Position numbers and translations under genes: made by a program | From: Streptomyces misionensis | Lineage (GTDB): Bacteria > Actinomycetota > Actinomycetes > Streptomycetales > Streptomycetaceae | DNA length: 64,000 bases | NCBI RefSeq assembly: GCF_900104815.1 | Contig: NZ_FNTD01000004.1 | Span: forward strand, 744,001 to 808,000 | Direction: 5' to 3' | The notes under the pieces: model-generated | Databases searched by the model: none | Seen by the model: the letters and a program-made list of their open reading frames with translations, nothing else | Told to the model about the DNA's origin: nothing | In this document: positions 13,678-21,494 of the stretch, in pieces | How the letters are laid out: each line of letters starts with the position of its first letter | Numbering within the stretch: the stretch's first letter is position 1

Positions 13678-14508
13678 ATGACTGAGCCTATCGCGCGCTG
13701 CCTAGGCATCGAAGAGGGTGCTCCTTGCACAGACCTGGCGACGATCACGCTGCCGGTGCCCTTGTGCACGCATCATCAGATGCAGGTGGCTATGGCGATC
13801 GTTCCCGAGATGCTTGCTTCCGCTGCTTCGCTGGCAAAGCGCGCACCACTGCCTGTGGCCGTTGACACGCAAACGCTTCGCGTGGTGACCAAAGCCCAAA
13901 CCGCTCAACTCGACCTCGCCGGTGTTCACGGTGCGCGGGTGTACTTCATCCGCAACGGCGATCGCATCAAGATCGGCTACACCACCAACTTGCGTAATCG
14001 TCTCGATGCTCTGTGCCTGCGTCCAGACGCCGTTCTCCTCCTGCTGGAGGGCGGGAAACTCCTTGAGGGCTCCCTGCACAGGCACTTCGCCCAGCACCGC
14101 GTCCCGAATACCGAATGGTTCCGGTACGTCGAGGAGATCAAGACGTACATCTCCATGAAGCTGAATGGGATTCCGATCCCGGCAAGTCGAAGCGGACACA
14201 TTGACGAGACCAAGGCCCAAGAGGCTGTGCGCATCGCTGGCTTCCATGCCGGGCCCAAGGGCGAGGTACTGGTCTCACGTGAAGGGCTGCTCCAGGCGAT
14301 CAGGGCGCACGCGGGCAACGGCCAGGGTGTCCACCTCGCCGACATCCTGACAACGCTTCATCAGGCCGGTCTGCCCGGGTACTGGACCGTCACTGCTCTG
14401 CGTGAGGCATGCGTCGCCCATGGCATCCCTGTCGAGCGTCAGCTCAAGATCGGACGCCGCAACCGACCTGGCATCCGGATCGATGCCCTTGCGCCAACAG
14501 TTGGTTGA
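13678..14508 (+). CDS. GIY-YIG nuclease-domain protein, 276 aa
   Basis: ATG at 13678 follows GAGGAGATC. A short N-terminal Cys/His part is followed by the nuclease-like core at about 84-150: VYFIRNGDRIKIGYTTNLRN, then LEGSLHRHFAQHRVPNTEWF. This is the MUG113/T5orf172 branch of GIY-YIG domains, with Y, R, and E/H residues in place. The C-terminus (about 205-272) repeats the module of the upstream membrane protein. Codon use is less GC-biased than in neighbours, and the gene has its own leader after a terminator, so it looks like a recent insertion. Target unknown. Confidence 0.85.
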   Translation: MTEPIARCLGIEEGAPCTDLATITLPVPLCTHHQMQVAMAIVPEMLASAASLAKRAPLPVAVDTQTLRVVTKAQTAQLDLAGVHGARVYFIRNGDRIKIGYTTNLRNRLDALCLRPDAVLLLLEGGKLLEGSLHRHFAQHRVPNTEWFRYVEEIKTYISMKLNGIPIPASRSGHIDETKAQEAVRIAGFHAGPKGEVLVSREGLLQAIRAHAGNGQGVHLADILTTLHQAGLPGYWTVTALREACVAHGIPVERQLKIGRRNRPGIRIDALAPTVG

Positions 14509-14566
14509 CAGCCCCGCCACACTGAGAGTGCACCCCTGGTTTCGAGCACCTCGGGTGCTCCCCCGA

Positions 14567-14601
14567 GAGGCCCCTGCCGCGCCCCCGTCAGCAGGGGCCT
14601 C
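14567..14601. terminator. Hairpin, 11-bp stem, between convergent genes
   Basis: GAGGCCCCTGC at 14567-14577 pairs with 14591-14601. A second small hairpin (GAGCACC/GGTGCTC, 14544-14560) precedes it. It can end the GIY-YIG gene; it overlaps the last codons of the minus-strand gene at 14588. Confidence 0.6.
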
Positions 14602-14842
14602 GCCCATGTCCAGGCTCCGGGTCGGCGGCCGGCGGGACGGGGATCGCGCGGGCGAGCCAGCCGCGGCCGACGGCGTCGGTGGGCAGGGTCGCCGGCCGGG
14701 CGCCGAGCCGGGTGCACAGCTCTTGGAGGGCGCGTTCGCATTCGTCGCGGGTGTCTGCCTGCACTGCGTACCTGATCGCCACGAGGATCAGTGTGCCGCC
14801 ACCAGGCCCGGTGCGCTGCCGGTTCCGGCATGCGAGGGTCAC
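14588..14842 (-). CDS. Small protein, 84 aa or shorter
   Basis: The longest form starts at GTG 14842; GTG 14782 would give a 64-residue form beginning VAIRYAVQADTRDECERALQ, which is where the sequence starts to look folded. Neither start has a clear ribosome site. The segment GARPATLPTDAVGRGWLARA is of a kind I associate with Streptomyces phage small proteins. Function unknown; it is encoded against the surrounding genes, as lysogenically expressed genes often are. Confidence 0.5.
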   Translation of the reverse strand: MTLACRNRQRTGPGGGTLILVAIRYAVQADTRDECERALQELCTRLGARPATLPTDAVGRGWLARAIPVPPAADPEPGHGRGPC

Positions 14843-14921
14843 GGATCGGAGACAACGCCCTCACACCGACTCCACACCAGCGCATGATGCGGCCAACGCC
14901 ACCACCACCTCGGGGGACCCC

Positions 14922-15287
14922 ATGCGCCGCACCGCCATCGCCCTGCTCATCACCGGACTCGCACTCGCCGGCTGCTCCAGCACGAACGCCGCCCCGAGCC
15001 CGTCGAGCCCAGCGCAGAGGCTTGCCGACCTGGATGACGGGAGCCACACCGTCAGCCAGTACCAGAAGGCGCTCGACACGTGGGGAACGCGCTGCACGGA
15101 GAGCACCACGACGCTGGCCGGCTACGTGTATGCGACGGTCGAAGACCTCCGGAAGAACGGCATCAACGACGAGTCCGAGTACAGCGCGCTCACCCACCTC
15201 CGGGATTCAACGCCTGCTGGGGTGAAGACGAAGTGCGAGGACGTGGCGGCCGGCTACCTGGCGCTGCGCGAGGGCGGGAAGCAGTAG
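14922..15287 (+). CDS. Phage-encoded lipoprotein, 121 aa
   Basis: ATG at 14922 follows GGGGGAC. The N-terminus MRRTAIALLITGLALAGCSS is a lipoprotein signal with lipobox LAGC, so the mature protein should be lipid-anchored outside the membrane. The remainder is small and acidic, with two further cysteines (RCTEST; TKCEDV) that may form a disulfide. It is a free-standing gene between a minus-strand gene and a terminator hairpin. Phage lipoproteins of this size can act in superinfection exclusion; that role is a guess. Confidence 0.8.
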   Translation: MRRTAIALLITGLALAGCSSTNAAPSPSSPAQRLADLDDGSHTVSQYQKALDTWGTRCTESTTTLAGYVYATVEDLRKNGINDESEYSALTHLRDSTPAGVKTKCEDVAAGYLALREGGKQ

Positions 15288-15301
15288 CCCACCCAGGGAA
15301 T

Positions 15302-15329
15302 GGCCCCGCTCCGGAGTCCGGGCGGGGCC
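15302..15329. terminator. Hairpin between convergent genes
   Basis: GGCCCCGC at 15302-15309 pairs with GCGGGGCC at 15322-15329; a short T-rich tail follows. It separates the lipoprotein gene from the minus-strand operon ending at 15334. Confidence 0.65.
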
Positions 15330-15333
15330 TTCG

Positions 15334-15507
15334 TCATGCGGCGGGGTGGCGGGTCGGTAGCTCGTCCTCGCTCCACTGCCCGAGGATCTCGTCTTCGTGA
15401 ACGTCGGCCGGGTCATGGCCTGGCGGCAGGATGCACTCGGCTTCGCATGCCTCGTCGTCCGGCCAGAACACGGCTGTCGCGCCGCAGCGTTCACCGGGCT
15501 CGCTCAT
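15334..15507 (-). CDS. Small acidic cysteine-containing protein, 57 aa
   Basis: ATG at 15507 follows AGGAGCCC on the minus strand and overlaps the upstream gene. The sequence has C8, C20 and C25 in an acidic context (AVFWPDDEACEAECILPPGH) and a later ADVHEDEILG. The Cys/His spacing suggests a small metal-binding domain. It is the last gene of a three-gene operon; function unknown. Confidence 0.6.
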   Translation of the reverse strand: MSEPGERCGATAVFWPDDEACEAECILPPGHDPADVHEDEILGQWSEDELPTRHPAA

Positions 15508-15722
15508 GTGGTGGGCTCCTCGTCCGGGTGCACCGGGGCCGCGCCGCGCACGTGCGGGTCGATGTGGTCGGCCGCGAACTGTGTTCCCGGATCGGTGTCC
15601 ATCTGCCGGATCTGCTCGGCCAGCTCGTGGGCGTAGGCGTCGATCAGCTCGTTGGCCCGGTCGTCGTCCATGTACAGGTGGTTGTGGGTCATCTCGCGCA
15701 GAAGATCGGCGCGTGCGCTCAT
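15504..15722 (-). CDS. Small helical protein, 72 aa
   Basis: ATG at 15722 follows GAGGAGAAG. The product is helical (DLLREMTHNHLYMDDDRANE then LIDAYAHELAEQIRQM) with an acidic Pro-rich tail. It overlaps genes on both sides by 4 bases, so the three genes are surely co-translated. No family is recognised. Confidence 0.65.
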   Translation of the reverse strand: MSARADLLREMTHNHLYMDDDRANELIDAYAHELAEQIRQMDTDPGTQFAADHIDPHVRGAAPVHPDEEPTT

Positions 15723-15931
15723 GCGGTCTTCTCCTCGCTGCTCTTGACCAGGCGTCGGATGTGTTCGCGGGTCCAGCCGGTGATGCGGACGACGGTGGCC
15801 TGTGCGCCGCGCTCGTCGGTTTCCCGGAGGAAGGCGACGGCCTCGGCTTGCAGGTCGGCGCGCGCGGCGTCGAGGGCGGCTTCGGCTTCTCGGTAGCGCT
15901 GGGCGGCGAGTTCCAGCTTGGCAGTGTCCAT
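15719..15931 (-). CDS. Small HTH-like protein, 70 aa, first gene of a minus-strand operon
   Basis: ATG at 15931. The N-terminal half is a coiled-coil-like helix (AAQRYREAEAALDAARADLQ). The C-terminal half, VAFLRETDERGAQATVVRIT and GWTREHIRRLVK, has the shape of a HTH in which R-x-HIRRLVK is the recognition helix. It is transcribed from a control region with repeated GGCCAA boxes, which it may bind. This is a candidate regulator of a lysogeny-expressed cassette. Confidence 0.65.
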   Translation of the reverse strand: MDTAKLELAAQRYREAEAALDAARADLQAEAVAFLRETDERGAQATVVRITGWTREHIRRLVKSSEEKTA

Positions 15932-15951
15932 ACGGGGAGTCTCCCACAAGA

Positions 15952-16004
15952 TTGGCCAACCAAGTAGGCCAAGTGTATTGACTAAAGCCAATCGAGTAGG
16001 CCAA
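15952..16004. promoter_or_regulatory. Divergent control region with repeated GGCCAA boxes
   Basis: AGTAGGCCAA occurs at 15963-15972 and again at 15995-16004, exactly 32 bp (three helical turns) apart. TTGGCCAAC at 15952-15960 adds a palindromic copy and AGCCAAT at 15986-15992 a degenerate one. The region is AT-rich for this genome and lies between the minus-strand operon (start 15931) and the plus-strand gene at 16046. Confidence 0.6.
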
Positions 16005-16045
16005 CATGGGTGGCATAAGGAAACGCCGCACCGAGGGGGACCCCG

Positions 16046-16387
16046 ATGAACGCCGCCACCCGCACCGCCCGCCGCACCCTCCGTGACCGCACCCGCACCC
16101 ACCGCGCCAACGCGAAGATCCGCCGCCACGGCGTGGCCACGCTGACGACGCACTGCATCGCCACCGGGCTCGGCGTGAAGGAGGCCCGCTCGGTGGCCGG
16201 CTCCCTCCGCAAGAACACGGAGAAGGCAGGCGTCACCGGCACCCCCGGCATCAGCTACGCCAAGAACGTCAAGGCCCGCACCTGCACCCGCTACACCCCG
16301 GCCGAGGTCGCCCGGATCGCCGTCATCTACCGGCCCCGCAAGCCCGCCTACCGCACCGCCGCCGCCCGCCTCGCCCTCGCCGCCTGA
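16046..16387 (+). CDS. Basic unknown phage protein, 113 aa
   Basis: ATG at 16046 follows GAGGGGGA. The product is strongly basic, with an Arg-rich start (RTARRTLRDRTRTHRANAKI) and a middle that looks folded (CIATGLGVKEARSVAGSLRK). It resembles a DNA-binding phage protein; no family is assigned. It starts the run of small genes leading to the packaging genes. Confidence 0.65.
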   Translation: MNAATRTARRTLRDRTRTHRANAKIRRHGVATLTTHCIATGLGVKEARSVAGSLRKNTEKAGVTGTPGISYAKNVKARTCTRYTPAEVARIAVIYRPRKPAYRTAAARLALAA

Positions 16388-16421
16388 CACCCGCCACCCC
16401 TCCAGCCCACAGGAGAACCTC

Positions 16422-16601
16422 ATGGTCACCGCCCGCATCCACGGCTACCTCAACGACACCGGCACCCAGACCATCGGCGGCACGATCCTCGCCAGCGGCG
16501 GCCGGCACGACGACATCAAGACGGTGCAGTGGGACGACGGCCAGACCACCCACGTCGCCGAGCACGACCGCGGCACCACCTGGGACTACACCGAGGACTG
16601 A
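16422..16601 (+). CDS. Small unknown protein, 59 aa
   Basis: ATG at 16422 follows AGGAGAA. The product is beta-rich (TARIHGYLNDTGTQTIGGTI; WDDGQTTHVAEHDRGTTWDY), looking like a small barrel that might bind nucleic acid or another protein. Unknown family. Confidence 0.55.
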   Translation: MVTARIHGYLNDTGTQTIGGTILASGGRHDDIKTVQWDDGQTTHVAEHDRGTTWDYTED

Positions 16602-16686
16602 CCTGTCGGGCCCGCCACCACGCGCGGGCCCGCACCGCCGCTTGACCCCCGCCATACGCTCAACCCACCGCCGAAAGGACCCCGCC

Positions 16687-16878
16687 ATGCAGGTCATCAA
16701 GGTCGCCGACGACGGCACCCTCCGTATCGAGTTCACCGCCGATGAGGCCAAGCAGATCCGCGACGACCTGGACGGTGCCTGGTGCCGAGCGGGAGAAGCA
16801 GGCAAGGAGTTCGTCCGTTACGTCGACACGCTGTACGGGGAGCGCCCGGCCCCGACGTTCCCCGGCGGCGGCTTCTGA
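16687..16878 (+). CDS. Small unknown protein, 63 aa
   Basis: ATG at 16687 follows AAAGGAC. The product has a short beta strand (MQVIKVADDGTLRIEF) and helical TADEAKQIRDDLDGAWCRAG. It is a typical actinophage small protein without assigned role. Confidence 0.55.
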   Translation: MQVIKVADDGTLRIEFTADEAKQIRDDLDGAWCRAGEAGKEFVRYVDTLYGERPAPTFPGGGF

Positions 16879-16923
16879 CCCGCACGCCCGCCGCCTGACC
16901 GCCCGCACGAAAGGACCCCCGCC

Positions 16924-17280
16924 ATGACCGGGCTGCCCGCCGTGAAGGTCGGCGACCCGCTGATCCTCGTCACCGGCAACAAGTACCAGGGCGACGAGCC
17001 CGTCACCGTCTCGCGTGTCGGCCGGAAGTACCTCTACGTGTCGCTCCACGGTCACGAGCGCCAGGAACGCTTCGACCGCGCGACGGGCGTCGAGGAAGGC
17101 CAGCGCGGAATCCGCGCGCGCCTGCTGACGCAGGAGCAGTACGACGACCGGGCGCAGCGCGACAGCCTGTTCACCCGGCTCTACGACGCCGGGATCGAGG
17201 TGGCCTTCCGGGTGCGCGACGACCTGACCACCGACCAGCTCCGCTCGCTGCTCGCCGTGGTCGAGACCAAGGAGGGCTGA
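16924..17280 (+). CDS. Beta-barrel-domain phage protein, 118 aa
   Basis: ATG at 16924 follows AAAGGAC. Residues 1-60 form alternating strands (PAVKVGDPLILVTG; EPVTVSRVGRKYLYVSLHG; ERFDRATGVEE), the pattern of small beta-barrel proteins widespread in actinophages. The rest is helical and Arg/Gln/Asp-rich. It overlaps the next ATG. Function unknown. Confidence 0.7.
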   Translation: MTGLPAVKVGDPLILVTGNKYQGDEPVTVSRVGRKYLYVSLHGHERQERFDRATGVEEGQRGIRARLLTQEQYDDRAQRDSLFTRLYDAGIEVAFRVRDDLTTDQLRSLLAVVETKEG

Positions 17281-17504
17281 TGCTCGCAGCCAGTGAACGC
17301 GTCCGGGAGGGCGGGCAGAGCGTCCTCGTCTGGCACAAGGCTGCCGAGCCCGAGCGCTGCAACGGCGAGTGCGACTGGCACCCGATCGCGTGCAGCCCCA
17401 CCGAGGGCATCGTCACGCCCGGCCCACTGAAGGATGTTCCGCCGGACCTGGACGAACCCGGCCAGCGCTGGTGCGCCGATTGCCTCACCCTCCCCACCAC
17501 CTGA
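17280..17504 (+). CDS. Small cysteine-rich protein, 74 aa
   Basis: ATG at 17280 overlaps the upstream stop. Six cysteines or histidines lie in the last 50 residues (ERCNGECDWHPIAC; RWCADCLT), enough for one or two zinc sites. No family is recognised. Confidence 0.55.
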   Translation: MLAASERVREGGQSVLVWHKAAEPERCNGECDWHPIACSPTEGIVTPGPLKDVPPDLDEPGQRWCADCLTLPTT

Positions 17505-17530
17505 CCACCCGACACGACAGGACGAACCCC

Positions 17531-17794
17531 ATGACCCTGGCTGAACTCCGCGCCGCGCTCGCCAAGCTCGACCACCTGCCCGACGAGACCAAGGTGATCC
17601 TCGCCAAGGACGCCGAGGGCAACGGCTTCTCCCCGCTCGACGGGGCCGAAGAGGGCATGTACTGGGCCGAGACCACCTGGAGCGGCGAGCACTACCTCAG
17701 CGAAGAACAGCGCCTCGCGAAGGACGAGCCCGACGACTGGTCGCCCGCACCCGACGACGCGGTACCGGCAGTCTTCCTGTGGCCCGTGAACTGA
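17531..17794 (+). CDS. Small acidic phage protein, 87 aa
   Basis: ATG at 17531 follows CGACAGGAC. It begins with a helix MTLAELRAALAKLDHLPDET followed by KVILAKDAEGNGFSPLDGAE and many Trp/Tyr residues, a pattern seen in a small-protein family widespread in phages and bacteria, of unknown function. It is the last gene before the packaging module and is followed by a strong hairpin. Confidence 0.6.
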   Translation: MTLAELRAALAKLDHLPDETKVILAKDAEGNGFSPLDGAEEGMYWAETTWSGEHYLSEEQRLAKDEPDDWSPAPDDAVPAVFLWPVN

Positions 17795-17806
17795 CCCCTG
17801 CACGCC

Positions 17807-17844
17807 GAAGCCCCCGCTGCGACGCCCGACGCAACGGGGGCTTC
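17807..17844 (+). terminator. Hairpin ahead of the late genes
   Basis: GAAGCCCCCG at 17807-17816 pairs with 17835-17844, with an inner TGCG/CGCA helix in the loop. It separates the small-gene region from the terminase operon, so late transcription probably starts between here and 17942. Confidence 0.75.
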
Positions 17845-17941
17845 CCCCTGCGCGCCAGCCGTAGAGCCGCCACCCCGGTTGCACGCATCGTTACCATCAA
17901 ACCACGCCCAACCGGTAACACCCACACGCGAAGGGGGCCCT

Positions 17942-18448
17942 GTGACCGCCACCAACACCCCCGACAACGGCATCCGAGGACGCGACGGCAAAGGGAAGTT
18001 CACCCGCAGCATCGAAGGCGCCGAACGAGACGCCGAAGTCGCCCGCCTCTACTCCCAAGGCGGCATCAGCTTCCGCGCGGTCGGCGAACAACTCGGCATC
18101 AGCAAATGGGCCGCCATCAGCGCCTACAACCGCGCCGTCCGCGACGTCGTCCAAGAAGCCGGCGAAGAAGCCCTCAAAGTCCACGCCGCCCGACTGGAGC
18201 ACGTCGTGGCCCGCTGCATGGAGATCGCCGAGACCGACCACGTCATGGTTTCCCACGGCCGCATCGTGTACGACGACGACGGCCAGCCACTCAAGGACAC
18301 CGCCCCGGTGCTGGCCGCGTTCCGCGAACTCCGCGGCGCCCTCGCTGACTTCCGCCGCATGACCGGCATGGACAAGCCGAGCAAGGTCGAGCACTCCGGT
18401 GGCGTCAAGTACGAGCTGGTCGGCGTGAACCCCGAGGATCTCGTGTGA
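17942..18448 (+). CDS. Terminase small subunit-like HTH protein, 168 aa
   Basis: GTG at 17942 follows CGAAGGGGG. Residues about 30-75 contain a HTH (EVARLYSQGGISFRAVGEQL; GISKWAAISAYNRAV), followed by a helical oligomerisation region (EALKVHAARLEHVVARCMEI) and FRELRGALADFRRMTGMDKP. Position directly before the large terminase, with a 4-base overlap, and this domain order fit a TerS that recognises the packaging site. The family identity is inferred mostly from context. Confidence 0.75.
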   Translation: MTATNTPDNGIRGRDGKGKFTRSIEGAERDAEVARLYSQGGISFRAVGEQLGISKWAAISAYNRAVRDVVQEAGEEALKVHAARLEHVVARCMEIAETDHVMVSHGRIVYDDDGQPLKDTAPVLAAFRELRGALADFRRMTGMDKPSKVEHSGGVKYELVGVNPEDLV

Positions 18449-19758
18449 CCCCATCGGTCGTGCGGTACGAACCGCGCGGCGGCGCCAAAACCCTCCTGTC
18501 CGCGAAGGAGCAGGAGATCTGCATAGCCGGGCCGGCGGGCACCGGGAAGAGCCTGGCGATGCTCCAGAAGGCGTTCTACACCAGCCTGATGGTGCCGAAC
18601 TGCCGCTCCCTGATCGTCCGCCAAACCCACGCGTCTCTCACCGGCAGCACGCTGGTGACGTTCGAGCAGCAGGTCGCCACCACCGCGCTCGCCGAGGGCG
18701 TCGTGAAGTGGTTCGGCGGCAGCCCCCGCAAACCCGCCGCCTACCAGTTTGCGAACGGCGCGGAGATCCTGGTCGGCGGCCTGGACAGGCCCGAGAAGTT
18801 CCTCAGCACCGAGTTCAGCAGGATCTACGTGGACGAGGCCACCCAGATCAGCCTCACCGCACTGGAGACCCTGATCACCCGCCTCCGCGGCAACGCGGCC
18901 ACCTACCGGCAGATCGTGCTGGCCTGCAACCCGGACCACCCGAAGCACTGGATCAAGCAACGGTGCGACGAAGGCACCATGCGGATGATCCACAGCCTGC
19001 ACGGCGACAACCCCCTCTACGTCAACCTCGACGGCAGCCTCACCGAGCGCGGCGTCGACTACATGGCCAAGCTCGACGCCCTCACCGGCGTCCGCAGGTT
19101 GCGATTCCGCGAAGGAATCTGGGCCGCAGCCGAGGGCCTGGTCTACGAGGGCTGGTCCGAACCCGTCCACGTCATCGAACCGTTCGACGTACCCGCGGCC
19201 TGGACCCGCTGGGTCACCATCGACTTCGGCTTCACCAACCCGTTCGTCGCCCAACTGTGGGCCGAAGACCCCGACGGACGCCTGTACCTGATCCGCGAGT
19301 GGGTCCGCACCCGCATGCTGGTCGAAGACCACGCCGAGGTGATCCGCGACCGGCTCCTCGCCGGGCAGCCGCGCCCGCGCGCCATCATCACCGACCACGA
19401 CGCCGAAGACCGCGCCACGCTGGAGCGGAAGCTGGGCATGGGCACGCAGGCCGCGCACAAGGGCGTCTCGGACGGCATCCAGGCCATGCAGTCCCGGCTC
19501 AAGGTCCAGCCCGACGGCCGCGCGCGGCTCCACGTCTTCAGCAACGCCCTCCTCGAACGCGACGCCGACATGGACGCCACCTCACTCCCCATCGGGCTCG
19601 CCGAGGAAGTCGCCGGCTACGTGTGGGCGGTGAAGCCCGGTAACGCGGGCGGGCTGAAAGAGGAGCCGGTGAAGGCCAACGACCACAGCATGGACGCCGC
19701 CCGGTACATGGTGGCGGCCCGGGACATCGGTGGTCGGCCGCGGGTCCGCTGGCTGTGA
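18445..19758 (+). CDS. Terminase large subunit (TerL), 437 aa
   Basis: GTG at 18445 overlaps the TerS stop. The ATPase has Walker A GPAGTGKS (29-36), Walker B IYVDE (127-131) and a coupling C-N-P motif at 161-163. The RNase H-like nuclease follows, with acidic residues in TIDFGF (D260), IITDHDAED and NDHSMDAARY. Length and order match phage terminases that package DNA into the procapsid through the portal. All key residues are visible and the gene is intact. Confidence 0.97.
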   Translation: MTPSVVRYEPRGGAKTLLSAKEQEICIAGPAGTGKSLAMLQKAFYTSLMVPNCRSLIVRQTHASLTGSTLVTFEQQVATTALAEGVVKWFGGSPRKPAAYQFANGAEILVGGLDRPEKFLSTEFSRIYVDEATQISLTALETLITRLRGNAATYRQIVLACNPDHPKHWIKQRCDEGTMRMIHSLHGDNPLYVNLDGSLTERGVDYMAKLDALTGVRRLRFREGIWAAAEGLVYEGWSEPVHVIEPFDVPAAWTRWVTIDFGFTNPFVAQLWAEDPDGRLYLIREWVRTRMLVEDHAEVIRDRLLAGQPRPRAIITDHDAEDRATLERKLGMGTQAAHKGVSDGIQAMQSRLKVQPDGRARLHVFSNALLERDADMDATSLPIGLAEEVAGYVWAVKPGNAGGLKEEPVKANDHSMDAARYMVAARDIGGRPRVRWL

Positions 19759-19803
19759 GACTGTCGTAACCCTACAAGCCGCCACGACGAGAGTGAGACC
19801 GTC

Positions 19804-19989
19804 ATGACCAGCCGATATGAGCGACTCCGCAGGTGGGCGCAAGCGTGGCGGAAGTTGGCGCCGATTCTGCTTGACACGGCTGGGATCATCTTGTTGTCGG
19901 GTTCCGCCATGTTGTGGTGGGGCCTGGCCGCGGGTGTCGCATCCCTCGGTGTCGGGTGCTTCGTCCTGAACTGGCGGGTCCACGGCTGA
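19804..19989 (+). CDS. Small two-helix membrane protein, 61 aa
   Basis: ATG at 19804. The product has a basic head (RYERLRRWAQAWRKL) and two hydrophobic helices (LLDTAGIILLSGSAMLWWGL; GVASLGVGCFVLNW). Its place between terminase and portal genes is unusual for a membrane protein but seen in some actinophages. There is no good ribosome site, so confidence is moderate. Confidence 0.55.
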   Translation: MTSRYERLRRWAQAWRKLAPILLDTAGIILLSGSAMLWWGLAAGVASLGVGCFVLNWRVHG

Positions 19990-20000
19990 ACAAGGGAGGG

Positions 20001-21494
20001 GTGTTGGCCAGAACCCTTCTCGGCGCGCTCCTCAACAAAGCCAGCACTGCTCAGACCCCGGTCCCCTTCGCCTCCCGCTCCCAGTCCACCGGACGCGGCC
20101 TCTTCGGCGCCAACCGATCCACCACCGCCCAGCTGAACTCCATGGGGTCGGTCGGCACCCTCTTCGCCATCGTCAACCGCACCGCCAAAGCCGAAGCCGG
20201 CGTCGAGTGGGGGCTGTACCGCAAGGCCAAGTCCGGCCTGAAAGAGGACCGGACCCCGGTCACCTCGCACGCCGCCCTCGACGTGTGGAATCGGCCGAAC
20301 CCGTTCTACACACAGTCCCTGTTCGTGGAGACCGGCGCGCAGCACAAGCAGCTGACCGGCGAGTGGTGGTGGGTCATCGCCCGCAACGAGCGCTCCCCGA
20401 TCCCGCTGGAACTGTGGCCGGTCCGCCCCGACCGGATGACGCCGGTCCCGGACCCGGACCTGTTCCTCGCCGGGTACATGTACACCAGCCCGGACGGACA
20501 GCAGATCGCGCTCCGCCGCGAGGACGTCATCCTCATCCGGACCCCGCACCCCACCGACCCCTACCGCGGGATCGGCCCCGTCCAGGCGCTCCTCACCGAC
20601 CTGGACGCGGTCCGCTACTCCGCCGAGTGGAACCGCAACTTCTTCCTCAACTCGGCCGAGCCCGGCGGCCTGATCCAGGTCGACGGGCGTCTCGACGACG
20701 ACGAGTTCAACGAGCTTCGCGACCGGTGGAACGAGCAGCACAAGGGCATCGCCAACGCCCACAGGGTCGCGATCCTCGAAAAGGGCCAGTGGGTCGACCG
20801 CAAGTTCTCCCAGCGCGACATGCAGTTCGCCGAACTCCGCGGCATCGGCAGCGAAATCATCCGCGAGGCGTTCGGATTCCCCAAGCCCATGACCGGCGCC
20901 GTCGATGACGTCAACCGCGCCAACGCCGAGGCCGGCGAGGTCATGTTCGCGCGCTGGCTGTGCGTCCCCGACCTCGAAGCGATGAAGGACGCGCTCAACC
21001 ACCAGCTACTGCCCCTCTTCGGGCGCACGGCGGAGGGTCTGGAGTTCGACTACGTCAACCCGGTCCCCGAGGACGTGGAGAAGGAGGCCACGCAGCTCAC
21101 CGCGCGCGCCAACGCAGTCAGCCTCCTCGTCAACGCCGGGTTCGAACCCGCTGGCACCCTGTCCGCCGTCGGCCTCCCGGAGATCCCGTTCGTCGGCCGG
21201 CCTGATGCCGCGCGCGCCGCGGTGGCCCCGGTGCCGGACGACTGGCAGGACTCGGTGACCGGGCTGCTGAGCGACGGCTTCGAGGCGGCACAGCGGTGGG
21301 TGGCGGTCGAGCACGACGACGACCACACCTGCGGCCCGTGCCGCGAGGTAGCCGGCAAGACGTACCGCAACCGGGCCGAGGCGTACGCGGACTACCCGGA
21401 CGGCGGCGGCTACAAGGACTGCGTCGGCGCCCAGTACGGCAACCCCTGCCGGGGGCACGTCGAGAAGCGCGGCCGTAAGGGAGAGGGCTCATGA
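20001..21494 (+). CDS. Portal protein with C-terminal MuF-like zinc motif, 497 aa
   Basis: A GGAGG at 19995-19999 leaves GTG 20001 and TTG 20004 as close alternative starts. The body carries HK97-type portal features: LFAIVNRTAKAEAGVEWGLY, FVETGAQHKQLTGEWWWVIA, DVILIRTPHPTDPYRGIGPV and FPKPMTGAVDDVNRANAEAG. The last 65 residues (QRWVAVEHDDDHTCGPCREV to a C-R-G-H end) match the Cys/His tail of MuF-type minor head proteins. So portal and head-morphogenesis tail appear fused. The portal forms the DNA channel at one capsid vertex. Confidence 0.93.
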   Translation: MLARTLLGALLNKASTAQTPVPFASRSQSTGRGLFGANRSTTAQLNSMGSVGTLFAIVNRTAKAEAGVEWGLYRKAKSGLKEDRTPVTSHAALDVWNRPNPFYTQSLFVETGAQHKQLTGEWWWVIARNERSPIPLELWPVRPDRMTPVPDPDLFLAGYMYTSPDGQQIALRREDVILIRTPHPTDPYRGIGPVQALLTDLDAVRYSAEWNRNFFLNSAEPGGLIQVDGRLDDDEFNELRDRWNEQHKGIANAHRVAILEKGQWVDRKFSQRDMQFAELRGIGSEIIREAFGFPKPMTGAVDDVNRANAEAGEVMFARWLCVPDLEAMKDALNHQLLPLFGRTAEGLEFDYVNPVPEDVEKEATQLTARANAVSLLVNAGFEPAGTLSAVGLPEIPFVGRPDAARAAVAPVPDDWQDSVTGLLSDGFEAAQRWVAVEHDDDHTCGPCREVAGKTYRNRAEAYADYPDGGGYKDCVGAQYGNPCRGHVEKRGRKGEGS

